A DNA stretch of 64,000 nucleotides from the NCBI RefSeq assembly GCF_022829685.1, contig NZ_JAKSYE010000083.1, positions 43,879-107,878 on the forward strand, written 5' to 3'. Shown here piece after piece: positions 1 to 8,439 of this stretch. Origin of the DNA: Methylobacterium sp. E-045. GTDB taxonomy: Bacteria > Pseudomonadota > Alphaproteobacteria > Rhizobiales > Beijerinckiaceae. Position numbers and translations under genes: made by a program. Below the pieces are notes generated by a model that was given only the letters and a program-made list of their open reading frames with translations, did no database searches and was not told where the DNA came from. Numbering within the stretch: position 1 is the stretch's first letter; each line of letters begins with the position of its first letter.

Positions 1-747
1 CTTCAGCGTTGTGAAGCGGGGGGAGGAGATCAGGTCGCGCTGGCGCGGGCGCGCAAAGTCGATCGTGAGATCGTCGAGAATACGCCCGGGGCGTGGGGTC
101 ATCACGACGATGCGGTCGGCCAGGAAGAGCGCCTCGTCGATGTCGTGGGTGACGAAGAGGATCGTCGTCCTGTTCTGCCCCCAGACCCTGAGGAGGAGTT
201 CCTGCATCGTCAGGCGCGTTTGTGCGTCGAGGGCCCCGAAGGGCTCGTCCATCAGCAGAACGCGAGGCCGGTTGATCAGCGCGCGAGCGATCTCGACGCG
301 TTGCTGCATGCCCCCCGACAGTTCCGCCGGGTAGCGATCCTCGAAGCCCGAGAGGCCGACCTGGGCCAGGAAATCGCGCGCCTCGGCCAGGCGCTCGCGC
401 TTGGCCACGCCCTTCATCTTGAGGCCGAAGGCGACATTGTCGATGACGCTGCGCCAGGGAAACAGCGTGTGGTGCTGAAACACGATGCCACGATCGGGAT
501 GCGGGCCGGCGATGTCACGGCCGTCGAGGCTGACGCGGCCGGAGCGGAGGGACAGATGTCCCGCGACGGCCCCGAGCAACGTCGACTTGCCGCATCCCGA
601 GGGGCCGAGGAGGCAGACGAACTGCTCTGGCGCGATATCGAGGTCGATGTCCTCGACGACGTCGAAGGCGGCGGCTCCCCGGCCGAGCCGGATCACGCCA
701 CCCAACAGGGCGACGTGGCCGCCGATGGAGCGCGCGGGCTTGGTCAT
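1..747 (-). CDS. SsuB/TauB-type ABC transporter ATP-binding protein (3' end outside window)
   Basis: This is the ATPase of a nitrate/sulfonate/taurine-class importer, acting on the inner face of the cytoplasmic membrane with the permease encoded just upstream. The 249 visible codons give Walker A GPSGCGKST (about residues 48-56), a Q-loop in GIVFQHH, signature LSGGMQQR, Walker B VLLMDEPFG with D-loop ALDAQT, and H-loop FVTHDIDEA. Only the last few residues should be missing, since the family is about 260 aa. The ATG at 747 overlaps the permease stop (ATGA), so translation is probably coupled. The substrate cannot be read from the sequence; a sulfonate is favoured by the neighbouring genes. 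Confidence 0.93.
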   Translation of the reverse strand, partial: MTKPARSIGGHVALLGGVIRLGRGAAAFDVVEDIDLDIAPEQFVCLLGPSGCGKSTLLGAVAGHLSLRSGRVSLDGRDIAGPHPDRGIVFQHHTLFPWRSVIDNVAFGLKMKGVAKRERLAEARDFLAQVGLSGFEDRYPAELSGGMQQRVEIARALINRPRVLLMDEPFGALDAQTRLTMQELLLRVWGQNRTTILFVTHDIDEALFLADRIVVMTPRPGRILDDLTIDFARPRQRDLISSPRFTTLK

Positions 748-1601
748 CGTGCGCCTCCCAGGGCGGCCCAGGGGGTCAGCAGGGATCCGATCCCGCGCAC
801 CAGCAGGCTCGATCCCATCCCGAGCAGCCCGATCAACAGCATGCCGACGACGATGTTGTCGTAGTTCTGCAGCGTGTAGGATTCCCAAGTGAAGTAACCG
901 ATCCCGTACTGGCCGGAGATCATTTCGGCAGTCACAAGACAGAACCACGCCGTGCCCATCCCGATGGCGGCCCCCGTGACGATGCTCGGGGTCGCGCCGG
1001 GCAGGATCACCTCACGAAGGATCGCGGCCCGTCCCGCGCCAAGGCTGCGGGCGGAGGCGACGAGGCGCGGACTCACCGTCTCGACCCCATGCACGGTGTT
1101 GAGGAGGATCGGAAACACCGCGCCCGTGAAGGTGATGAACGCCATCGACAGTTCGGAGGACGGAAACATCAGGATCGCCAAGGGAATCCAGGCGACGGCG
1201 GGGATGGGCCGAACCACCTCCAGGGGCGGCAGCAGGAGGTCCCGGGCCAGGCGGAAACGGCCGATGGCGACACCGAGACCGATTCCGACGGCGAGCGCTG
1301 CCAGAAAGCCCATCATGACCCGCACGAGGCTGGCGCCGAGATGAGGCCAGAGAATCGGGGATCGGAAGAGAGCGAGGGCCGCCTGCGCGGCCTCGATCGG
1401 GGTCGGTACGTTGCGGAAGCTGACGATGCCGAGATCGACCTTGCCGTTCGCGAGGAGATGCCAGGCGGCGAGACTGGCGAGGAGCGAGGTCCCGCGCAGG
1501 ACGAGGCGCTGCGCGGGCAGGCGACGCAGGACGCCGAGCCGTGCCGGCCCCCGGCTCCGCGTTCCCGCCGGGGCAAAGGCGGCCGTGACAGAGGCGGTCA
1601 T
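744..1601 (-). CDS. SsuC/TauC-type ABC transporter permease
   Basis: This is a 285-aa inner-membrane permease of the nitrate/sulfonate/taurine class. It has about six hydrophobic segments and the cytoplasmic coupling loop around ASARSLGAGRAAILREVILPG (EAA-type motif, roughly residues 180-200). An N-terminal extension of about 35 residues rich in Arg and Ala precedes the first membrane segment. It lies 7 nt downstream of the substrate-binding protein gene and overlaps the ATPase gene by four bases, giving the order binding protein, permease, ATPase. The family assignment is secure; the substrate is inferred from context. Confidence 0.93.
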   Translation of the reverse strand: MTASVTAAFAPAGTRSRGPARLGVLRRLPAQRLVLRGTSLLASLAAWHLLANGKVDLGIVSFRNVPTPIEAAQAALALFRSPILWPHLGASLVRVMMGFLAALAVGIGLGVAIGRFRLARDLLLPPLEVVRPIPAVAWIPLAILMFPSSELSMAFITFTGAVFPILLNTVHGVETVSPRLVASARSLGAGRAAILREVILPGATPSIVTGAAIGMGTAWFCLVTAEMISGQYGIGYFTWESYTLQNYDNIVVGMLLIGLLGMGSSLLVRGIGSLLTPWAALGGAR

Positions 1602-1608
1602 TGGGCGC

Positions 1609-3051
1609 TCACCGGGCGCTCACCTGCGCACCGCCACCGCTGCGGGCGGTCGCGAAATCGATGACCTCGCCGCCATTCCGCGCGGCATGGGCTTCGGCGT
1701 CACCCTTGAGCAGAAAAGCGTCGAGGCGCTTGCTCGCGTCCCGGACGAACCAAGCCTGCGTCGCCAGGAGCTTGATCCCCGATTGCCGGTCCTGGGCGTA
1801 GAAGGCGCGGGCCTCGCGTCCCTCGCGGCCCAGGGCGGCAAGGCCCAGGAAAGCCGCTTCGGGAGTGGCGTAATGCCAGACCTTTGGCTCGCCGCGCACC
1901 CAGATCTGGGCAACCCGCGTAACATCGGTGATGGGCTGGCCGGTCCCGGCATCGTTCGCCACCAGCGGCGATTGCGCGTAATCCTTCAAGCGCGCCTCGT
2001 AGTCGAGACCGGCCTGCGCCGACGCGGCGCGGATGAAGCGGTCATCGACGAAGCGGTCGAGATCGATGTCGGAATCCGCCTTCTTCAGGAGCTTCAGGGT
2101 CTCGAAGGAGGTCTTCACCGCCTGGCGGTATTCCGGTTTCCACGTGATGTCGCGGGTCTGGAGCCCGAGAGGGCCATGGAACAGATAGGCGACCTCCGCC
2201 TCGATCCCGGTGACCTTCTCGATCAGTTCGGCGTAACGTTCGGGCTCGGCGGCGACAAGCCGATCCGCTTCGATCCCGGCCCGCAGATAGGCCGTGACGA
2301 TCTCGGGATATTTCTCCGCGTAATCCGCGTCGGCGAGGGCGCCGTGGAAGGTCGGGGCGCCCGCCTGCGAGCCGTCATAGATCTTACGGGCGAAGCCACG
2401 CCACGGAAACAACTCCGCGAAGGGTACGAAGTCGGCATGGGCGTCGATTTTGTTGGCGAGCAACGCCGAGCCCGCCACTTCGGGAGCCTGAGTGATGATG
2501 GTGACATCGTGCGCCGGGTCCCAGCCCTGGGCCGTCACCGCCCGCAGCAGTAATCCGTGCGCGGTGGAGGCGAAGGGAACGGAGATGGTCTTGCCCTTCA
2601 GATCTGAGAGAGACTGGACCGGCGAATCTTTCGGCACCACGATGCCGTTGCCGCTTCCCTTCACGCTGCCGGAAAGCACGCTGATGAACAGGCTGCGGCG
2701 TCCGGCCTTGGCGAAGGCGTAGCCGTTGAGCGAGCCCGGGAAATCCGCCATGGCACCGAGATCGAGCTTGCCCGCCACCATCTCGTTGGTGAGGGGCGCC
2801 CCGCTGGTGAAGTTCCGCCACTCGATGGCGTAGGTCGCGTCCTTGTACTTGCCGTCGCGAGGCAGATACTTTTCGAGGAGCTTGAGCTCACGGATCAGCA
2901 GGCCGCCCGTGGCGCAATTGATCGTGGTGTCCTGCGTGCCGACCGCGATGCGGATCGTCTCGGCACGAGCGGCGCCGAGGGCCGTGCCCATGAGAAGAAG
3001 CGCTGCGACCGTGCGGCCGAGGCCCCGGGCAAGCGGACGAGGATTGATCAC
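1609..3051 (-). CDS. ABC transporter substrate-binding protein, SsuA/TauA type, with C-terminal extension
   Basis: This is the periplasmic binding component of the importer encoded downstream. I chose the GTG at 3051 because a GGAG sits 8 nt upstream and the protein then opens directly with a signal peptide (cleavage near GAARA/ET). Upstream ATG codons in frame would put an implausible charged leader before it. Residues about 30-340 look like a periplasmic binding fold of the NMT1/SsuA kind (GGLLIRELKLLEKYLP, KLDLGAMADFPGS, LKGKTISVPFAST). The 480-aa length is well above the usual 310-350. The last 120 or so residues (QIWVRGEPKVWHYATPEAAF, EARAFYAQD) faintly resemble a NosL-like fold, which is only an impression. 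Confidence 0.88.
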   Translation of the reverse strand: MINPRPLARGLGRTVAALLLMGTALGAARAETIRIAVGTQDTTINCATGGLLIRELKLLEKYLPRDGKYKDATYAIEWRNFTSGAPLTNEMVAGKLDLGAMADFPGSLNGYAFAKAGRRSLFISVLSGSVKGSGNGIVVPKDSPVQSLSDLKGKTISVPFASTAHGLLLRAVTAQGWDPAHDVTIITQAPEVAGSALLANKIDAHADFVPFAELFPWRGFARKIYDGSQAGAPTFHGALADADYAEKYPEIVTAYLRAGIEADRLVAAEPERYAELIEKVTGIEAEVAYLFHGPLGLQTRDITWKPEYRQAVKTSFETLKLLKKADSDIDLDRFVDDRFIRAASAQAGLDYEARLKDYAQSPLVANDAGTGQPITDVTRVAQIWVRGEPKVWHYATPEAAFLGLAALGREGREARAFYAQDRQSGIKLLATQAWFVRDASKRLDAFLLKGDAEAHAARNGGEVIDFATARSGGGAQVSAR

Positions 3052-3394
3052 GCGTTGGTCTCCATCGAACTGGCGGATCGCGGAAAATTCGGTGCAGCGA
3101 CGGTTCAGCCGTCGGGAACTCGAAGCCATTGCACCGGGACCATTAGGCGAAAAGCGATCCCGCTGGGCGAGCAATTAATTTCATCGATAAGCGAACACTT
3201 GACATGACTTGCAGATGATCTGTCGATTTGGAAGCAATGTCTCCTGAATGGCGGCATATTGGAAGATCGTATCCTTCCAGCGTCTGAATTTAGAATTGCT
3301 CCAGGCGGACTTCGCCCGATAATTGCCGTGCAGCCCATCCTTGGCGCCGGTGTCGGTTCCCCAGCGCGTGGGCTGCTCGAGAACGAGTCCCATC
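3052..3394. promoter_or_regulatory. Divergent intergenic region between the SsuA-like gene and the Crp/Fnr gene
   Basis: This 343-nt gene-free stretch separates two divergent genes and must carry the promoters of both. On the + strand there is a perfect TTGACA at 3199-3204, but only a weak -10 candidate follows (around 3222-3227). The segment 3170-3300 is clearly AT-richer than the surroundings. I see no convincing two-fold symmetric Crp/Fnr box. Confidence 0.4.
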
Positions 3395-4171
3395 ATGTCT
3401 CCGGCAACGCTCGCACACACGGAATTCCGCAGGCCTGCGCCCCTCATCGCGAGTGCCCTGTTCCTCAGCGAGACGACAGAAGGCCTTGATGACGGTGCAA
3501 GCTTCCTCGACGGCCTGACGCCGTCGGAGATCGCTCGTGTCCACGCCGCCGGACGTGTCCTGACGCTTGCCCCCGGCGAGAGTGTGTTCACTCAGGGCGA
3601 GCCGCATGCGGGCATCTTCCTGATCGAGGAAGGACGCGTCAGGGTGTTCTACTCCGGGCCGTCCGGCAGGGAGGTGACGCTCGCCTATTGGACGCCTGGC
3701 CATTTCATCGGTGGCCCGAGCATCTATGGCGGTGGTTCGCATCAATGGTCGGGGGTGGCGATCGAGCCGGTACGCGTCACCGTCCTGTCGAGCGCGACGC
3801 TGCGCGGCCTGATCCGCCAGATGCCGGGCTTCGCCCTCTGCCTGATCGCGGCGCTCGAGGCGAAGGGCCGGTGCTACACCGCGATGGCGCAGATGCTCGG
3901 AACGCGCTCGGTGATCGAGCGCCTGGCTCAGCTTCTGCTCAATCTCGGCGACCTCTACGGAACGCCGGAGGGCGGCCGAGAGGGGGGCGTCGTGGTGATC
4001 CACCGGCGCATCACCCATGATGAGATCGCCGCCCTGGTCGGCTCGACCCGCCAATGGGTAACGATGATGCTCAAGCGCTTCCAGCACGATGGGATCGTCG
4101 CGATCGACAAGGCCCATATCCGCCTGCTCCGTCCGGGACGGCTGCAGGAAATCGTGCAGACCGAGGGCTGA
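3395..4171 (+). CDS. Crp/Fnr-family transcriptional regulator
   Basis: This is a 258-aa regulator with an N-terminal cyclic-nucleotide-binding-type beta-roll (about residues 25-140; GESVFTQGEPHAGIFLIEEG, GHFIGGPSIYG) and a C-terminal Crp winged helix (about 175-245; THDEIAALVGSTRQWVTMMLKRF is the helix-turn-helix region). No cysteine cluster of the Fnr type is present. The ATG at 3395 gives a normal length; an in-frame ATG at 3323 would add 24 atypical residues. It is divergent from the ABC importer and convergent with the HEAT-repeat gene, so it is a candidate regulator of the whole island. The effector is unknown. Confidence 0.88.
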   Translation: MSPATLAHTEFRRPAPLIASALFLSETTEGLDDGASFLDGLTPSEIARVHAAGRVLTLAPGESVFTQGEPHAGIFLIEEGRVRVFYSGPSGREVTLAYWTPGHFIGGPSIYGGGSHQWSGVAIEPVRVTVLSSATLRGLIRQMPGFALCLIAALEAKGRCYTAMAQMLGTRSVIERLAQLLLNLGDLYGTPEGGREGGVVVIHRRITHDEIAALVGSTRQWVTMMLKRFQHDGIVAIDKAHIRLLRPGRLQEIVQTEG

Positions 4172-4258
4172 TCTACGGAGCTGGCCGGTTCCGCCCGGGG
4201 ATCGAGCGAGGCCGTGGGAGGCCTCTTCGAAGGCTCCCCCGGCACTCTGCCAAGGCAT

Positions 4259-5218
4259 TCAGGCAGACAATTGCTCCAGGGCCCAGCGCGCGGTCTTGCG
4301 GACGTCCGGATCGGAATCGTTCGCGACCGCCGTGAGCCCCGACCGTGCCGCAGGATCGGCGATTTCGCCCAGAGCCGCGGCGGCCTCCTTGCGCAAAGCC
4401 GGCCGTTCGTCGTCGAGGGCGGCCAGGATCGCCGATACGGCGCTCCGCTCCTTCAGCTTGCCGAGACTGCGCAGGGCCTTCTGGCGCACCTGCCAGTAGG
4501 AATCTCCCAGCGCATCCAGCAGGGCGGCGGAGCGCACGCCCGGTCCGGTCCGCCCCAACGCCTCCGCGGCGATTTCCCTCACACTCCAATCGGCGTCGCC
4601 GAGCGCATCCGCGATCGCATCCACGGCGTGGCCGTGCCGGGAAAAGGCGAGCGCACCGACTCCGGCCCGCCGCACGTCGGCATCCGGATCGCGGGTGGAA
4701 CCGATGAGGGAAGGCAGCGCCTCTTCCCTCTTCAGATAGGCGATGACGCCGACGGCTTCCGCCCGCACCGCCGGCTCCGGGTCACCGAGGGCTGCGACGG
4801 CAGGGCCGAGGGACGTGTCGAGACGAAGGTTGCGCAGACCTCTCAGGGAGGCGGCGCGTACGAAGGCATCCGCATGGCGGACGAAAGGCAGCAGCGGCGC
4901 ACCGGCGGCTGGATCCTTCAGCTCGGTCAGGCTTTCCGCCGCCGCCCTGGCCACGTCGCGATCGGGATCGGCTAGGGCTCCGGCGAGGGCGGACGCCACC
5001 GCCGGACCGTCGAAGCCGCCGAGGGCTTCGGCGACCTGCCGGCGCACGCCCGCATCCGGATCGGCGGCGATGCCGGCGAGATGCGGGACCGCGTCCGGGT
5101 CCGCCGTCTCGGCGAGGCTCAGGACCGCGACGCGACGCACGGCAGGATCGGGATCGGTAAGCCCGAGGGCGAGTTCGGCGACGTCGCCGAATTCTTCGAA
5201 GGGATCGGTCACCGCCAT
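4259..5218 (-). CDS. HEAT-repeat (PBS-lyase-type) protein
   Basis: This 319-aa protein consists almost wholly of about ten HEAT-like repeats of roughly 31 residues, each carrying a D-P-D-x-x-V-R-R-x-A-x-x-A-L pattern, and probably folds into an alpha-solenoid. I see no signal peptide, membrane segment or catalytic motif. The ATG at 5218 was chosen because it begins 5 nt after the ferredoxin gene and starts the repeat-bearing frame; the longer in-frame extension would overlap the ferredoxin. It is the last gene of the DUF971-flavoprotein-ferredoxin operon, suggesting a scaffold or maturation partner for the redox pair. This role is inference. Confidence 0.85.
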   Translation of the reverse strand: MAVTDPFEEFGDVAELALGLTDPDPAVRRVAVLSLAETADPDAVPHLAGIAADPDAGVRRQVAEALGGFDGPAVASALAGALADPDRDVARAAAESLTELKDPAAGAPLLPFVRHADAFVRAASLRGLRNLRLDTSLGPAVAALGDPEPAVRAEAVGVIAYLKREEALPSLIGSTRDPDADVRRAGVGALAFSRHGHAVDAIADALGDADWSVREIAAEALGRTGPGVRSAALLDALGDSYWQVRQKALRSLGKLKERSAVSAILAALDDERPALRKEAAAALGEIADPAARSGLTAVANDSDPDVRKTARWALEQLSA

Positions 5219-5223
5219 CAGGG

Positions 5224-5457
5224 TCACCGGAGCAGGTAGGGGATCTGGACGCTCACGGCGCCGGTCGGGCAGTCGGTCTCGCAGGGCATGCAATACCAGC
5301 ACTCGTCGTATTTCATGTAGGCCTTGCCGGTGAGATCGCTGATCCGCAGCACATCGAGGGGGCAGACATCGACGCAGACTGTGCAGCCCTTGTCGGCGAT
5401 GCACTTGGCGGCATCCACAGTGACGGGCACCGTAGTCGGGGCGTGGGCGAGGGGCAT
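5224..5457 (-). CDS. Two-[4Fe-4S] ferredoxin, AprB/AsfB-like
   Basis: This is a 77-aa soluble ferredoxin with two Cys clusters: C-x5-C-x2-C-x3-CP (CIADKGCTVCVDVCP, about residues 19-33) and C-x2-C-x2-C-x3-CP (CWYCMPCETDCP, about 53-64). The arrangement recalls the beta subunit of adenylylsulfate reductase and the AsfB ferredoxin of the aryldesulfonation system in Pseudomonas putida. It is encoded 39 nt downstream of the flavoprotein and 5 nt upstream of the HEAT-repeat gene. The likely role is electron transfer to or from the flavoprotein. Fe-S binding is secure from the motifs; the physiological partner is inferred from gene order. Confidence 0.9.
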   Translation of the reverse strand: MPLAHAPTTVPVTVDAAKCIADKGCTVCVDVCPLDVLRISDLTGKAYMKYDECWYCMPCETDCPTGAVSVQIPYLLR

Positions 5458-5496
5458 CGGTATCCTTCTGGACTGACGTCGCGTCGAGGTGTTTGC

Positions 5497-7233
5497 TCAG
5501 GCCTGCTTACGGACGCGCTGGTGGTCGTAGGCACCCCGCTCTTCGTCCGCGATGGCCACGATGTAAGGGGTGATGGGCCGTTTCTCGCTGATCATGCGCC
5601 CGGCCTCCTTGCGCAGGATGGTGTGGCAGAACCAGTCGGAATCGTTCTTGTCCGGATGGTCCGTGCGGTTGTGATAGAGGCCCCAGCGGCTCTCGGTCCG
5701 GTAGAGTGAGGCCGCCGCAGCCATGTCGGCGCAATCGAGGATCGAGGAGGCCTCGAGGGCTCGCATCAATTCATGGCTGTCGCGGGCGACCATGCGGGTC
5801 TCCAGGTCTTCACGGATCTCGGCGAAGCGGCGCTGGCCGATCTCCATCTTGGCCGTCACCTTGGGAGGCTGCAGGTAGTCGTTCACGAAGCGCCGGGTCT
5901 TGTATTCGATCTGGTTCGGCGGAATGCCGTCCTCCCGCCGTGTCGGGGCCAGCACCCGGTCGCGTTCGCGGGCGATGTCCTCGGCCGAGACCTCCGGCCA
6001 GTCGATCTCCGCCGCACGGTCGATGGCGTGCTCACCCGCGATGGCCCCGTTGGTGAAGGCGCCGAGCATGTAGCTGTGGGGCACGTTGGCCATGTCGCCG
6101 GCCGCGTAGAGCCCCGGCACAGTGGTGCGGGCAAATTCGTCCACGAAGACGCCGGACGCGCTGTGCCCGGAGCAGAATCCGACCTCCGAGATATGCATCT
6201 CGATCATCCGCTGGCGATAATTCGTGCCCCGGTTCTCGTGGAAGCGTCCGCGCGAGGGCCGCTCGACCTTGTGCAGGATCGTCTCGATCTCGCCTACCGT
6301 GTCGGCATGGAGATGGTCGAGCTTGAGGAAGACCGGGCCCTTCCCGCTCTGCAATTCGTTGTAGAATTCCTGCATCATCTGGCCGGACCAGTAATCGCAC
6401 TCGATGAAGCGCTTGCCCTCGCTGTTGGCCGTGTAGGCGCCGAACGGACCCGCCACGTAGGCGCAGGCCGGGCCGTTGTAGTCCTTGATCAAAGGGTTGA
6501 TCTGGTAGCATTCGAGGTTCGCGAGACCGGCGCCGGCATGGTAGGCCATGCTGTAGCCGTCGCCCGAATTGGTGGCGTTTTCGTAGGTTCCCCAGAGATA
6601 GCCCGATTGCGGCAGACCGAGGCGTCCGGCGGCTCCCAGGCACAGGATCACTGCCTTGGCGCGGATCACCAGAAATTCGGCGCTGCGCGTATTCACCGCC
6701 ACGGCCCCCGCGATGCTCCCATCGGGCGAATTGAGGAGCCGGGTCGCCATGAAGCGGTTCGAGATCAGCACCTGCGCCTTGCGCAACTGCCGGTAGAGCG
6801 CCTTCTTTACCGTCTCGCCATTGGGCATCGGCAGGACGTAGGTGCCGAGATGATGCACCTTCTTGACGTCGTAATCGCCGTTGCCGTCACGCTGGAAGCG
6901 GATGCCGAAACGGTCGAGTTCCTGAATGATCTCGTAGCAACGCTCCGCGTATTTGTAGACCGGCGCCTGATCGCAGATGCCGTCATTCGCGATGGTGATC
7001 TCCTTGGTGTACTGTTCGGGAGTGGCGTAGCCTGGGATGACGGCGTTGTTCAGCCCGTCCATTCCCATGGCGATCGCGCCCGAACGCTTCACATTCGCTT
7101 TCTCCAGCAGCACGACCCTGGCTTTCGGGTTGCGCAGCTTGGCCTTCAGGGCTGCCATTGGGCCCGCCGTGCCGCCGCCGATGACCAGCACGTCGCACGC
7201 GATCTCCGACGTGGCATCGTGAATCTCATCCAT
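5497..7233 (-). CDS. FAD-dependent AprA/AsfA-like flavoprotein (fumarate reductase/succinate dehydrogenase superfamily)
   Basis: This is a 578-aa flavoprotein. The N-terminal dinucleotide-binding motif VIGGGTAGPMAAL lies at about residues 16-28. KRSGAIAMGMDGLNN follows at about 48-62 and resembles the FAD-isoalloxazine region of AprA. The second FAD-contact segment AAGDMANVPHSYM is at about 385-397. The C-terminal WGLYHNR / KNDSDWFCHT region also resembles AprA-type proteins. No Tat or Sec signal is seen, so it is cytoplasmic. With the adjacent ferredoxin it matches the AsfA-AsfB pair for growth on aromatic sulfonates better than a respiratory complex, because no membrane anchor genes are present. 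It overlaps the DUF971 gene by 8 nt. The substrate is unproven. Confidence 0.85.
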   Translation of the reverse strand: MDEIHDATSEIACDVLVIGGGTAGPMAALKAKLRNPKARVVLLEKANVKRSGAIAMGMDGLNNAVIPGYATPEQYTKEITIANDGICDQAPVYKYAERCYEIIQELDRFGIRFQRDGNGDYDVKKVHHLGTYVLPMPNGETVKKALYRQLRKAQVLISNRFMATRLLNSPDGSIAGAVAVNTRSAEFLVIRAKAVILCLGAAGRLGLPQSGYLWGTYENATNSGDGYSMAYHAGAGLANLECYQINPLIKDYNGPACAYVAGPFGAYTANSEGKRFIECDYWSGQMMQEFYNELQSGKGPVFLKLDHLHADTVGEIETILHKVERPSRGRFHENRGTNYRQRMIEMHISEVGFCSGHSASGVFVDEFARTTVPGLYAAGDMANVPHSYMLGAFTNGAIAGEHAIDRAAEIDWPEVSAEDIARERDRVLAPTRREDGIPPNQIEYKTRRFVNDYLQPPKVTAKMEIGQRRFAEIREDLETRMVARDSHELMRALEASSILDCADMAAAASLYRTESRWGLYHNRTDHPDKNDSDWFCHTILRKEAGRMISEKRPITPYIVAIADEERGAYDHQRVRKQA

Positions 7234-7546
7234 GGCCGGCCTCGGATGTGGTGCTGGCGCCCTCGGCCAGCGTGCGCAGGTAGGACCACGGGAAAATCCC
7301 CCGGTCGTGACCGTCGGAGAAGACGAGGTTCACCGCATAGGCGCCCACCGGCAGGACATCGCGGATCACCAGATCTGCCGTTGGGACCGAGGGGACCGCA
7401 TCCACGGATGCCCGCACCGAGCCTGCGCTCCGACTTCCCGCCCTGAGGGTCGCGGCCGACAGGGACGAGAGGGTGCCGTCCTCCCACCGGACGTCGAGGC
7501 GTGTGGCCCCTTTCGTCAGTCTGATCTCGCGTGGGATGTCCACCAT
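7226..7546 (-). CDS. DUF971 (gamma-butyrobetaine-hydroxylase N-domain-like) protein
   Basis: This 106-aa protein has the DUF971 layout: IRLTKGATRLDVRWEDG at the start, and LVFSDGHDRGIFPWSYLRTL near the C-terminus, the conserved region of the family. Such domains are small beta-rich modules, found alone or fused to dioxygenases and Fe-S assembly proteins. A strong Shine-Dalgarno AAGGAGG ends only 2 nt before the ATG at 7546, so the adjacent in-frame GTG at 7543 may be the real start. It is the first gene of the flavoprotein operon, overlapping the flavoprotein by 8 nt. A role in cofactor or Fe-S handling is only a guess. Confidence 0.8.
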   Translation of the reverse strand: MVDIPREIRLTKGATRLDVRWEDGTLSSLSAATLRAGSRSAGSVRASVDAVPSVPTADLVIRDVLPVGAYAVNLVFSDGHDRGIFPWSYLRTLAEGASTTSEAGHG

Positions 7547-7647
7547 CGCCTCCTTCTCGTCGAGCCGAAGGCCAGGGAGACCGGCGGCTCGCAACGGTTA
7601 GAGCGGAGGGCGTGCCCGGTTGTTAAGAAACTAATTGCCTCGGCGGC

Positions 7648-7842
7648 GAGCCGGGCTCGATCCAACGGACAGCGGATGCCTACATGGTCGTCGAGGCGGA
7701 GGGCGTCAGGCGGATCGACCACTCGGCCTTCATCTACATCGTGGACCGGTTGGGAGCATATCTCGGCTTCTTCTCGCCGGGTACTTCGACCGAGCGTATG
7801 CTCACGATCATCCGGCCGCACCTGTCGAGAACCGCGCGCTGA
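7648..7842 (+). pseudogene. SCO1/SenC-family C-terminal remnant
   Basis: An open frame of about 64 codons ends at TGA 7840-7842. Its product contains RIDHSAFIYIVDRLGAYLGFF and a following SPGTSTERM...IIRPHL segment, which matches the C-terminal third of SCO1/SenC copper chaperones, including the conserved D-H-S-A residues. The N-terminal two thirds, including the CxxxC copper site, are absent, and no start with a good ribosome-binding site exists. I read it as a decayed or recombined fragment. Confidence 0.6.
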
Positions 7843-7852
7843 CAAGCGGCCG

Positions 7853-8263
7853 TCATCCGCCCGCGAGTTCCCGCGTGATGTGCTTCACCGAGGGCGTGAC
7901 GATGGCCACGAACTGCGCCTCACGCAGTCGCCGGAAGGGTTCAGAACCTTCGAGATACCCGCGCGCGCCGAACTGAAGCATGGCGGCCTGCGCCGCCTCC
8001 AGGGCGAGCCAGGAAATGTCGAGGCGCAGGCGCAGGGTTTCGCGGAACGCGCCCGCCGCCGGGTCGGCATGGCGTTCGGCCGCCCGCGCGTCGATCCCCT
8101 CGGCCCCAAGGGGAAGCGCCGCGCCGTCCCGGCTGCCCCGGCCATCGTCGGCGCCTTCGCGGTCAACAGCACGGCCCGCCACGCGAGTACCGCGTCGGCA
8201 CGACCTGAGGCAGGCATGCGATACCGACCCGCCTCGGCCGCATGCGCCTCGGCGCCTTCCCAT
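7853..8263 (-). pseudogene. Acyl-CoA-dehydrogenase-like C-terminal remnant
   Basis: The last 60 or so codons of this frame encode RLDISWLALEAAQAAM, then FGARGYLEGSEPFRRLREAQ and a final VAIVTPSVKHI stretch, the hallmark C-terminal helix region of acyl-CoA-dehydrogenase-fold proteins. Upstream of it the reading frame looks scrambled. A neighbouring frame (about 8120-8290, minus strand) gives a more plausible helical segment, suggesting a frameshift and loss of the N-terminal domains. Relatives of this fold (DszC, SfnB types) often accompany sulfur-related flavin monooxygenases such as the next gene, so this may be the relic of a lost partner. Confidence 0.5.
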
Positions 8264-8439
8264 ATCCCGGCGGCCAGACGATCTCGGTAGCCCGAGGAGG
8301 ACCGGACTTCGAGGTCAGGGTCTGTTCCGTTCAGCTTGCCGCGTCAGCAGACTAACGAAAGCTTCCTGTTGCCGAGGTTCTGACCTCGATCGTGCTGTAA
8401 GCCCGCGCAGGTAGCGAGTTGGGGGATAGATCGCTGGGT

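Noticed and set aside
3190..3235. Possible Crp/Fnr box near the TTGACA at 3199
   Set aside because: The surrounding bases show no convincing dyad symmetry, so only a weak promoter note was kept.
5219..5404. N-terminal extension of the HEAT-repeat gene into the ferredoxin gene
   Set aside because: The extension would overlap the ferredoxin in another frame and has an Arg/His-rich non-protein-like composition; the ATG at 5218 fits gene spacing.
5773..7446. A 557-codon + strand frame
   Set aside because: It is fully antisense to the AprA/AsfA-like flavoprotein gene, which has FAD motifs and operon context.
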